Shown: positions 46,876-56,859 of the stretch, one piece after another | How positions within the stretch are numbered: the first letter of the stretch is position 1 | Layout: the number at the start of each line of letters is the position of its first letter | From: Lasiosphaeria ovina | Lineage: Eukaryota; Ascomycota; Sordariomycetes; Sordariales; Lasiosphaeriaceae | Reading direction: 5' to 3' | NCBI GenBank assembly: GCA_033439765.1 | Contig: JAULSN010000001.1 | Coordinates: 5,146,001-5,210,000 of the forward strand | DNA: 64,000 nt | Position numbers and translations under genes: made by a program | The notes under the pieces: model-generated | Database searches by the model: none | Seen by the model: only the letters and a program-made list of their open reading frames with translations | What the model was told of the DNA's origin: nothing

Positions 46876-48224
46876 ATGGCTGACCCCGGCGTCATCGACC
46901 CCACGAAGGCGGGCAAATATCCTATCATTCTCAGCGACGCCTTACTAGGCAAACCGTCTAAGGAGACTTATACTGGCGTCCGCTGTAAGTGCACCTGCCA
47001 TTCCCCCGTTTCTCTAACGAGCCGGCCCGTCTCAAGTTGCTGGCCATGTTATCTTCTGCCCACCCGTAGTCTACTTGGCCACTAACAAGCATCCATCCAG
47101 ACAACTACAGGCCCGCTCTCTCATCCGATTCGGCCCCTACCACGTCCCGGCTGAAGAAGTCAGCTAAAGAGGGCCAGTTCAACCTCAGCTTCGATGATCA
47201 AGGCAACAAGTACCTGTACAATGGCTCACGCACAACCGAGGACGACAAGTATGTCCTCATCTTCGACCCAGACCGCCAGGCTATGATACTGCACCGCGTC
47301 GACTCCGTCTTCCATATGAACCTCACGCGAACACCCACCGACACCAACGCCGAGTCTCTTCGCAAGCAGTTCCCCCATTTGGAAGTATCGAGCACAGCCA
47401 CCGCCACCAGCAATAGCAAGCAGCAAAAAGGGAAAGCAGCAGAGAAGGCTGGGCCCGGGAAGACAACAGCTGCTAAAGGTAAGGACACGGGGCCTGTTAA
47501 GGACACGGCCAAGGCCAAGGCCAAACCTGAAAAGGCCAAACCCGAAAAGGCGAAACCCGAGAAGACCAAACCCGAGAAGGCCAAGCCCGAGAAAGCAAAG
47601 CCGGAGAAGAGCAAACCAGTAACATTGGCGCTGCCCACAAGTAAACCGAAACCGCCATCTCCCCCTCCAGCGCCAGCAGTGCCCGAGAAGAAACCCAAGC
47701 GACGGCAGAGGTCACCAGTCGAATCTGAAGACGAGGACGAGGACGACGATGATGATGGCGGCCTGACGATCGAGTACCCTGGTGGCAACCCGGCAACCAC
47801 CTTCCAGCCAACCAACAGCTTTTCCCCGGGCTTCCCCCCATTTTCCTCTGCGTCGAGGCAGTTGTTAGATTTTGGGCTGGGAGGGCACGACGAAGACGAT
47901 GAGGACGCCGACGCGGAATTCGACGAGGAGATGGGCGAGGACGATGACGCCGCCTTCAAGCTGCCGAGCCCCGTTAACAATCACAGCAACTCATCTGCGG
48001 CACCTGCTCACCAGCCTGCAAACCTTGAGCCCTTGCGCTACACGTTCGACGACGATGACGACGACGACGATGCTGAGGCCGATTCCGCCATGGATGCCGA
48101 CGCAGATGCCGACGCCTTAGGCGAAGACTTTGACGCTGTTGTTGCCGAGCTCGAAAAAGAGTTCCACAAGGCGTCTCATGACAATGGCCAGGACAGTGAC
48201 AGCTCCGTGAGCGAAGAGGAGTAG
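46876..48224 (+). CDS. RNA polymerase II elongation factor EAF (ELL-associated factor)
   Basis: Exons 46876-46984 and 47101-48224 encode 410 residues. EAF forms a complex with ELL that stimulates transcript elongation by RNA polymerase II. The N-terminal EAF domain (about residues 10-130) shows GKYPIILSDALLG, TGVRYNYRPALSSD, DDKYVLIFDPDRQAMILHRV and HMNLTRTP, with the charged strands typical of the family. It is followed by a lysine-rich stretch with seven tandem KPEKA/T/S units (about residues 185-220), then a Pro-rich segment (PPSPPPAPAVPEKKPKRRQR) and several Asp/Glu runs, the acidic activation-like C-terminus of EAF proteins. The intron (GTAAGT...CCAG, 116 bp) splits a Tyr codon. Convergent with RID. 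Confidence 0.9.
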
Positions 48225-49312
48225 GCAACTGGCCCGGTTACTTCTGGCACGTATCATTCTGAGGTTGAAACTTTTCTCATTGAATCCCAAGGAACTGTCA
48301 TGGCTATCATGACAGGCTAACAGGCTTGTTTTTTATGTTCTTCTTTTATACCTTGCTTTGGTGAGCCGACTAAAGAATCGGCGCACTTGCATAATTCTCT
48401 TCAGGCAATTTGCCTAAATTGTTTTGGTTTTTGGTTTTACTTGCTCTTTTGAATTGAACATGAAGATCATTGGGATACAGCGTCAGGGATGCCTCAAAGG
48501 CAAAGTCCACAACTATCACGGACTGGGATTTGGAGGTATTGCAGTAGGAGGCGTTTTCCCCCTTTTATTCCCACTTCTTGGGTTGGCTCGGTTCTGGCGT
48601 ATACATGAGGTTGGGGAATGATGTGTCACTCTGTATCTGGTTTCTCTTCCCGCCTACATTTGGATCGGGGCGGATGAGGGGGGCTAACCACATTTACGCT
48701 GGGCAGACTGGAAAGTTTTCTGGAATATTTAAAGAAGTGATTTACTCAATAGAGAACTTGGCTATCAGAACATTGCGAGCCACTTAAGATTCTGTGTCTC
48801 TCGCTGTGTTATGTTCGTACGGTGTCTTGTTTGTTCTGACTTGTGTATTACGGTGATAAACTTCTGGGGACTCATGTTCCACGACGGCATCTTCATTGTA
48901 TTACTTGAGTGACCTCCAAAGCCACCCTAGAGAAGAAACCCCACAAGCTCCTCCACCCTGAGAAGATACGAATCTTCCTGTTTATGTGATAAACCTGGGA
49001 TTACCAAACAGCTGCCAAACGAAACAGTGACCGACTCCAGCGCCGTGCCTGAAAGGACACGACCACCTTTATGTCCCGCGCCAATCTTATCAAAATCCCA
49101 AACCAAATTAACCCGTACAAAATAAACTTCATACACCCAGATCCATTATGGTTCCTTGCCGGAATGTTCTGATCTGGTACAAACTTGCGAGAGCTCTCGG
49201 CTTCGCAATACAAAAAGGAGAGAGAGAGATGACCAGATAAACCAGATAATAGTACACTTCCAAATAAACAGAAAGAGAATTTTAGGAATGGAGGAATAGG
49301 GAAGAGATCATC
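48225..49312. other. Convergent intergenic region
   Basis: 3' flanks of EAF and RID. No further feature recognised. Confidence 0.5.
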
Positions 49313-51340
49313 CTAGACGTAGTAGCCCTCAAAAAGGTCGACTGAGCCTCGGAGCGTCTCCGAGTCGGACCGTTCATCGTCCTGGTAGTCGTCTTCGATG
49401 ACAATTATCTCGTGTTCGTCATCTTCAATGACGATCGTCTCTGGGTCGGGCTTTCGCTCGACGTGGTCCTGGTCTTCGTCAATGACGATGGTCTCCGGGC
49501 GGCGCCTGGCCCTCTGCTCGGCTTCATCCTCGCCATCTTCGATGGCAAATGCTTGGGAGTGACGCCTTCTACGTCCAGCCTGGGGCCGCGTCACTTGGTC
49601 CTGTTCGTCCAAGAACGCAGTCAAGTGCTGGTACAACACTTTGACCACTGACGGCGGGAATGCGTTCCCGATTTGCTTCTTGATCGACGAGCCCCTGAAC
49701 TCGTGGGCCACGGGGAATCCCTGGAGTCTGGCGTATTCTAGGAGCGTGAAATCACGCTTTCCAGACCAATGGTAGTTTAGTCCACCCCCGCAGGTGATTG
49801 TGTACTTCAACAACTGGTCAGGGTCCCAAGGAGTCTTTTCAGCAAGGTACCGCCCCTTGCGGTGGTGCGGATGTCCCTGCTGGCGGTCGACGTGGGCCAG
49901 AGCTTTACGTACTGTCACCAGGGGCTTCAGTCCCTCGGCATTGTTCACGCTGTGGGTGGGTTTCGGGAAGGGTGGTAGCTTCTCTCCAGGGCCGGCGCCG
50001 ATCATGACTAGCCGCTTCCGCGGCTGGGGTAGGCCGTACGAGGCCAAGTGCATAACTCTCCACCGTACAGAGTAGCCGTGATCGGTGAAACCGCAAACCA
50101 GGGTATTGAAAAACTGCTCGAAGCGCTGATGCAGGATGCCAAATGTCTGCTCCAGAGTAAAAACCCGCGGGCGAGTCTTTGAGATCAGATGCGTACACGA
50201 GAATAGCACGGCTTCGTTCATTTCGTCGTTCTTGCCAGCTATGGTATGCGCCGGCGACCAAACCTGGCAGGGCGGAGATAAATGGAGGATATCCACTCGG
50301 TACTTGATTTCAGTGTCACTGATAAAGTCGGTGACGTCCTTTTCGTGAATATCGGTGTTCAGAAAGTTGTAGGAGAGCGATTCAGTGGCAGGCCGCCAGT
50401 GGTCAAGGGCAAATAGGAGACGAAGCCCCGCGTCTACGATCCCACGAGAAGCACCGCCGGCACCTGCGAAAACATCTCCGGCAGAATATTTCTGGTTCGG
50501 GCTCGCTCTGATAGGGAGCTCCTGGCCAACACCGTCATGGGAGCCATGTTCCTCGACCAGAATCGGTCGGCATCCAGTCTGACAGTCGGGCAGGTAAGAA
50601 CCGCCCCGGACCCGATCTCCTCGCCAGTTGTTTGCGACGATATCATCTGATAACCGACAGTCTGGGTCTGCTTCGTCTTCCGTGAAATGGATAAATGCCC
50701 ACTCGCATTTCTTGGATGCAGCTGCAGACTTCCCGATCTGCTCATTGTAGTACTCGACGTATTTATACCGACAGACAAGCAGGCCTTCCTCTTTGATCCA
50801 GCTTTTTCCCTTCTCGCGAAACTCACGTATCTCGAACCGCAAGTATGGGAACGGCGAGTTGGTTGTTCGCATCTCTCGTTTACACAACACCTTGTCGGGG
50901 TGTATGGTGATGAGGGCTTGCTCCTCAAATTGGCGGGGGTCGGCGTTGTTTATATGCACGACCATGCAGACCTCGTTCAGTTTTCGTGACATAGACCCGC
51001 GAAGCTCCTTCGCTCTAGCGTATGGAAAGCCTCGGAGAAGAGTTTCACCCGTGATCCTATTACGAATAATCTTCCGTATCTTCAAGAACCGAATAATATC
51101 GCGAAGAGGGTGTAATAGCTCAACGACCATACCGGTTTCTAGCCGAAATCCATCGTATCGGACAAAGAAGCCAAGGTCGGGATCGACAGGTCTTGGGAGT
51201 CTTGGTTGACGGGACCGTACCGGATACTCGTCCCCGGTGAGGTCGATAACATCGATCAGTTCCCTTTCGAGGTCATTCTCCAAATCATCCAACATATGGT
51301 ATATGCGATGATCATCGCCGTTTCGCTGAGAGTTTGCCAT
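49313..51340 (-). CDS. rid: RID-type DNA (cytosine-5) methyltransferase (RIP-associated)
   Basis: ATG 51340 opens an intronless 675-residue frame. RID/Masc1-type enzymes are fungus-specific and are required for repeat-induced point mutation or premeiotic methylation of duplicated DNA. An N-terminal BAH-like region (about residues 60-250) precedes the methyltransferase domain. Motif I is DVFAGAGGASRG (starts at residue 289), motif IV is SPPCQVWSPAHT with catalytic Cys358, motif VI is EQT (397-399) in place of the ENV of ordinary C5-methyltransferases, motif VIII is PQPRKR, and motif X contains KQIGNAFPPSV. The EQT change and the PPCQxWSPAHT form are diagnostic for the RID group. The C-terminus is an acidic tail with repeats of TIVIDED/TIVIEDD, possibly SUMO-interacting. 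All catalytic motifs look intact. Confidence 0.93.
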   Translation of the reverse strand: MANSQRNGDDHRIYHMLDDLENDLERELIDVIDLTGDEYPVRSRQPRLPRPVDPDLGFFVRYDGFRLETGMVVELLHPLRDIIRFLKIRKIIRNRITGETLLRGFPYARAKELRGSMSRKLNEVCMVVHINNADPRQFEEQALITIHPDKVLCKREMRTTNSPFPYLRFEIREFREKGKSWIKEEGLLVCRYKYVEYYNEQIGKSAAASKKCEWAFIHFTEDEADPDCRLSDDIVANNWRGDRVRGGSYLPDCQTGCRPILVEEHGSHDGVGQELPIRASPNQKYSAGDVFAGAGGASRGIVDAGLRLLFALDHWRPATESLSYNFLNTDIHEKDVTDFISDTEIKYRVDILHLSPPCQVWSPAHTIAGKNDEMNEAVLFSCTHLISKTRPRVFTLEQTFGILHQRFEQFFNTLVCGFTDHGYSVRWRVMHLASYGLPQPRKRLVMIGAGPGEKLPPFPKPTHSVNNAEGLKPLVTVRKALAHVDRQQGHPHHRKGRYLAEKTPWDPDQLLKYTITCGGGLNYHWSGKRDFTLLEYARLQGFPVAHEFRGSSIKKQIGNAFPPSVVKVLYQHLTAFLDEQDQVTRPQAGRRRRHSQAFAIEDGEDEAEQRARRRPETIVIDEDQDHVERKPDPETIVIEDDEHEIIVIEDDYQDDERSDSETLRGSVDLFEGYYV

Positions 51341-54183
51341 GTTTTAATTCGGGCGGAACACCTTAATAGACAACGAGATGATGTTTAACTGTTGGTCAAC
51401 TCAAGATAGCCCGCGAAGTTGATAGAGGGGGCGGGATTCTTGAGTCGAACTTTGCTGCGAGAATAATGGTTCGTAACTAGCGGCAAGGCTTGGGTGCTAT
51501 ATCGAAAATGAATTAGTAAAGGAAGATATAGTCAAATAGAGGGTGCTTGTACCTTGAGATCTAAGTACGAAATGTATTTTATTTCATAAAGATCATTCCC
51601 AAGAATGACCGCCTCGGCCGGAAAGGCCTACACAATCTTGCACGGAACGAGCGGAGACCAGCCACAGACTTTAGGCTGGCGGACAGGAACGCGTATGCAA
51701 CCTTGCGGAAAATGAGTGAAGACCAGCCGTTAACTCCAGGCCGTGGAGATAACCTGAAGACCAAGAGCGCCAAAAATATTAGCGAGAGGCTCGGGAAAGC
51801 CTTGTGGGTGGAGGGGTCTGGAGAGAAATCTCTGTGCGCGTGACGGATGAGAGACGGTAGGGAATCTGACCTGGGCGATGAAGAGTCGACGGGAAATCCG
51901 ACCCGGAGAGGGGTCGTCGGGGATCCGCCTAAACTAAGGATAGTATGTGAAGAAGGGAACGCTGATGAACGAGAGTGAAGTTGGGGAAGAATTAAGAGTA
52001 TATGCTCATACGGAGCTGTCTTGTGTGCGTAGTAGGGATAGAGGAAGGACACCTGACAGGTAGAAAAGTGTGGGTGCGGGGAGAGACGGGTGGGATGTGG
52101 GCATTTCAGATGAACCAAAGGCAGTATTGCGGGCGCAAAGTCAGGCTTTGCAAGAGAGAGATAGCCTACCTGAAGTTGACGTGAAGAGCTCCAAACATAT
52201 AAGGGCTCGAGTTGGGGTGCTCTCCCGTGGTTCAAGGCTAAGTGAAAATCTAGTTTTACCTAGGTAGGGAGCCTGGCAACCGAACGAGACGAAAGGAAAG
52301 AATTGGCTGAATAAAAAGCGAGAAGAACCTCAGGACGTGCTCAGGTAGCAGGCTGTGGGGTTTCCCATGGTCATCGATGCTAGGTGAGCCTACCTATGTG
52401 CAACTTGCCCTCCGCGAAAACCCAAGACTCTGCCCCCTGATCTTCGGCCTTGCCATCCAGAAGAAGATCCAGCTTGTGCCCAGAAGAGCCTTGGCGCCAT
52501 GATATTTTAGTTAGATAGAGTGTCAAACTGATGGTGATGTGAAAGGGGCATCGACAGTTGCCACGGCAACGAGGACTGGATCTCTCGGTGACGGGGAAAT
52601 GATGGCGCCGAGCAGTGCCAAGAAAGTGTCTTCCACCTCGTATGCAATTTCGTCTCATAATTACCTCAGATAGATCTTGTAGAAGGAGACCCTGCCCATT
52701 AAGCTTACAGTGGGTGGCAATTTGGTTCAGATAACGGCGGCGAGCAGGGTAGCAGATGACCTCAACTTGTGGCCGAATTTATGGTAGTAGAGATGAAACT
52801 CCCCAGTACTAAGAGCACCCACAGAAATCTAAAGTTCTCCCGTTAAATAAAGAACTTAGGACTGGTGGTATAAAAGGAAATAGCGACTTGTTGGAAAACC
52901 GGAATTTACCTGGTCGTGGCTTCCATACTGGCACCTGTTGGGCAAAGCTTTTGTGTTTTTATGCTGCCACCTCACCAATCGCAGAACCATGCATCTTCAA
53001 GTTTTCCCCGCCTCTTTCAGTCATAGCATTGTCAAATATTTCTTTGTATCGATACATAGAAACTCCCAGTCAAAATTGACAAGCCGTTCAAGCCAAGGCT
53101 GATATGTAAGGTTGTCGTTGGTGGTCACGTGCTTATTTGCCAGGGTCCGAAGTACGGGACCCACTGGAAAATTTCAAGCATAGAAGCTCGTCCATCTCTC
53201 TTTCCTCTTTTTCTTCTTCCAATTCCTCTCTGGCTGTTGCACCAGTAATTTGCCCTCCGCAAATACGCTGGGCTGCATGCTTGCTCCAACCACGGTCGTC
53301 TGGCGCCACAGTCTCTCGCCGTGGTTGGAGTTAGCTCTCTCTTGGTAGGCTACATTTCTCTTCTTCACCTTTCCCCCTCCCCTGGCGTCGAAATGATGAC
53401 TTTGTTATTTGACAAAACCTTGACTGCCTAGTATTTGCTGCGGAGAACAATATTCTGACCATTGCCACACAATATCCTAATTTTTAGCATGTGTTGATGG
53501 ACCTTGCTAATTCCTCTGTTTTACAGCTTTCAGTCTCGACTCTCGCCCAATTGGGCTCTATCTAGTATGGGCCGCTCTTGGGTTTATTTTTTTTTGTCGA
53601 GAATAGGTGTTATATAATAGATGTCACATTGATTGATAGCTTCAATATGGTCCAAGATCCTATCCCTGACGTGATTGAGCCTCTGGGACATAACGCAACC
53701 CCTGAAAAATGTACAGTCCACCGCCCGTAGGACTGCTCGCGTGATACTGCTAAGGTATCACGTTTCCACCCTTTCAGTTTGATGAAAGGAACCGACCGAA
53801 CATCAAATGAAAGGCGCCAATTGGGTTTCTTTTTAAGCTCATTCCCTCTCGAAGCTGTTAGTCTTGATTTTGGATAGAATAGCTCGCCTCCGGCAGTAAA
53901 CACCTTACATAACACAGCCAAGCAACTACCAGGTACTAACTGTTCAGTTCGGATGATCTTAAGGTCGGAGTAACGGATTGGGATGGTTTTGGATCGCCCC
54001 TTCCAATGAAAATAAGGTTCGCTTAGGTTCCATGGCAGGTAATCATGGGTACGTCGTCTGAGACCTGCCGCTAGAAGCGAATCTGCATGCTCGCATTCTT
54101 ACTTAAACCTTGGAGTTGCCACAGAAGCCTTCAGATATCGAAAATGCCTTCAGGGTCAGCAGTTACCCAGTAATCATCTAACG
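51341..54183. promoter_or_regulatory. Long divergent intergenic region (RID / DNA glycosylase)
   Basis: 2.8 kb between divergent genes. It contains a diverged 45-bp duplication (51630-51674 and 51694-51740), a CCTAGGTAGG motif near 52258, a 12-bp inverted repeat at 53284-53330, and a short sequence (TTGCCCTCCGC) shared by about 52406 and 53252. No gene recognised. Confidence 0.5.
53284..53330. repeat. 12-bp inverted repeat
   Basis: CTCCAACCACGG (53284-53295) and CCGTGGTTGGAG (53319-53330) are perfect reverse complements around a 23-nt loop. The loop contains TCTGGCGCCA. Confidence 0.8.
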
Positions 54184-55954
54184 ATGAGAACCCGGGCGGC
54201 AGCTAGGAAAAGTCTCCAGACAGCCGACAGGACCACCGAGAACCTAGGACGAGCCACACGCAAACGAAAGAAGGATGCACTGCCCCTCAAAGGGGATTGG
54301 AACGCCTTGCCTCATGGCATGGGAACTGTGGTCAACGCAGTAGCTACACAAACCACTTCACATGCCCGCAGTGTTTTGGCCGTTGCTCCTGTGTCATCTT
54401 ACCATGGTACCCCTATTTCGACAGCTTCAACCGGTTCTAACACGCGACAAACACGCCCCTCGTTCCGGGTGACCAAAGCCCGTCAAGGCTTCTCGACAAA
54501 AGAACAGAATACGATTAAAGCGCAAGATGATCCAGACAACACCTACCGGCTCACAGATCTAGAAGATGAGAACCCAAAGAAGCGCTACCGCATCGCTCGC
54601 TCATCTGTAGCATCTTCTGTGAAGACGGAAACAGAACTAACGCTTAGGAAACCAAACCAAACAACTCACCAACAAATAGGGGTTGTCGCGCCACACGCCA
54701 GAAAACTCTTGATCATACACGGCGCTGTGGTCAAGAATACCGTAGCTGTCAAGATTTCAGCAAGCAAAATCACTGTCGATGCAACGCAGATTCTGGATCC
54801 AGACTTCAAAATAAAGCTGAAGAGGGGCCGAGACAACCCTTACGGACTGACGCCAGGGTTTTCACCTTATCCATACAGACAAGTCCCTAGCCGAGAGGCT
54901 TGTGAAGAGGTCTATGCTATTCTGACAAGTCTCCACGGAGCGGTGCAGCAACCTGAAAAGATGCCACAGGCATCTCTTGAAATCGCCGGGTGCGGCGAGG
55001 TGCCGTGTGTCCTAGACGCTCTTCTGAGGACACTCATCAGCGGCAACACTCTGATGGCGCTCGCAAATGCAGCAATTAAGAACCTGGCGGCACACTATGG
55101 CATCTGTGCCGAGGGGACTGGAGCCGGAAGTATCAACTGGGAGAAGGTTCGGCCCTCGCCGCACAATGAGCTTGCGCAGGTCATCAGGTTGGCCGGTAGT
55201 GGCTCTAAGAAAAGTATCCACATCAAGGAGATCCTAGATATGGTCTACGAGGAGAGCTTGGAAAGAATGGACAACACGGCCATAACAGCTACCACGGCAC
55301 AACCGGATGTTTCCGAAGCGGAGGTCGAGCCTTGCTGCCAAACCTCGACGTCTCCTGAGGAATCCACACGGCAGCTTCTATCTCTCGACTACATGCATTC
55401 CATGGGCAAAGATGAAGCCATGGCTAAGTTTGTTCAATACTCTGGCATTGGCATCAAGACAGCTGCTTGCGTTACCTTGTTCTGTTTGCGGATGCCCTGC
55501 TTTGCCGTCGACACACATGTCCACAAATTTTGTCGCTGGCTAGGATGGGTAGATAAAAGGGCAGATCCCGATACTTGTTTTCGTCACGGAGAGTTCATGG
55601 TCCCAGATCATTTGAAGTATGGCCTACACCAGCTATTCATTCGTCATGGCCAGCAATGTTTCAAGTGCAGAAAGGCAACGAGGCCCGGCAGCAAAGACTG
55701 GTATGTCTTCCACCTTAGCCTGAGCCCCATGTTTCGATGCTTCGTCGTCATCTTGGCCTGCGAGTTTATACTACTTTCGCTACAACCACCATAAGCCCTT
55801 TCATTTCCCATTGGCATGGGAATGGAGTAGACAGCTGACATACCAGTTCAGGGCCGAGGCGCCAGAATGCCCACTTGAACATCTTCTAGATCGGGATAAG
55901 GATGATCCTGTAGCTGGGGAGCACACGGAGGAACCTGATATGGGGGTCGTCTGA
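54184..55954 (+). CDS. HhH-GPD superfamily DNA glycosylase
   Basis: Exons 54184-55700 and 55852-55954 encode 539 residues. The first about 200 residues are basic and disordered. The glycosylase domain (about 230-520) shows PYRQVPSREACEEVYAIL, VLDALLRTLISGNTLMALAN (the LLSSQT-like entry helix), the helix-hairpin-helix VQYSGIGIKTAACVTLFCLR with Lys425 at the position of the catalytic lysine of bifunctional glycosylase/lyases, and FAVDTHVHKFCRWLGW with the conserved catalytic Asp443. The C-terminus has CFKCRKATRPGSKDW joined by the intron to AEAPECPLEHLLDR; the cysteines do not form the usual endonuclease III iron-sulphur spacing. The enzyme class excises damaged or mismatched bases in the nucleus; the substrate is unknown. 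It lies next to, and divergent from, RID. Confidence 0.88.
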
Positions 55955-56859
55955 GGACCAGAAGGAAGCTCGGCGTTGTCTTTGACGGGAAGGGAAAGGG
56001 GCAGTGGACCTAGACGAATGAGCAGGAGGAGACCAACCATCGCAGCCTTGCAGGCGTAGCCGCTGCTTTGATCCCAAACTGGTCTTGCAAGATTACCTAC
56101 TACTCTCCACTTCTTTGGTTCTCCTCATATATACTCTTCACCTTGACATAATAATCGAGGAAAGCACTGGTACTCCAAAGACAAGTTTAGTAGACATCCG
56201 AGTCTGGTAGCCATCGTGACCACAGCCGCGTGACAGCTGGCTGGCAGCTGGAGCGCTGATTCCAACTCGGCCCGCTTTCACTTGGACCCCACACTCATTT
56301 TTCAGCCCAAGCCTCAGAAGCAAGGTGCCCGCCCTCCACTCCACTTTCTTCCCTACCGCCAATTAAATAAGGTTCAACAGCGCCGAACGGGCAGGGGTAC
56401 CACCCCACGACGCGCCTTCCAGCGGGAACTTGCATTTGCACCGCGATCCACTTTTGCTAGCAACCGCTTAGGAGCCGAACGCTACTTCGACCGACGGTAA
56501 CTTCCACCTTCAAATCTCAACGTCCCACCAAGCTCAGCGCTGCAAATCAGATATTTCCTTTTCCACATACAGCGCAGAAACCACACCGTGGCAGCTGAGG
56601 CTTCAGCAATCCTGTTTGACCCAGCACTTTTGCCGCAGCGTTTTGCCCTCCAAGCCACCTCACCCCACGCTGCCTGCTAAGCTTTTCAACCTCCTTCCGC
56701 ACTTGCGAGGCACCCCTCGATGTGGTCGGCTACAAAGAGCTCTGCCTACCTGCCGCCGAAGGATGCACGCCGTTGCCGCTGAGTCGCTACCTATTTCAGT
56801 CTCTCGGCCTTCAGCCTGTGACCAGTTAAGATCCGTCGCCCCGGTCGGCCGCCGTCAAG
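55955..56859. other. Intergenic region upstream of Sen1
   Basis: Spacer between two plus-strand genes with the 3' flank of the glycosylase gene and the Sen1 promoter and 5' UTR. Nothing else recognised. Confidence 0.5.

Noticed and set aside
51579..52235. 218-codon minus-strand frame
   Set aside because: Covers a diverged 45-bp duplication and has no recognisable domain or codon pattern.
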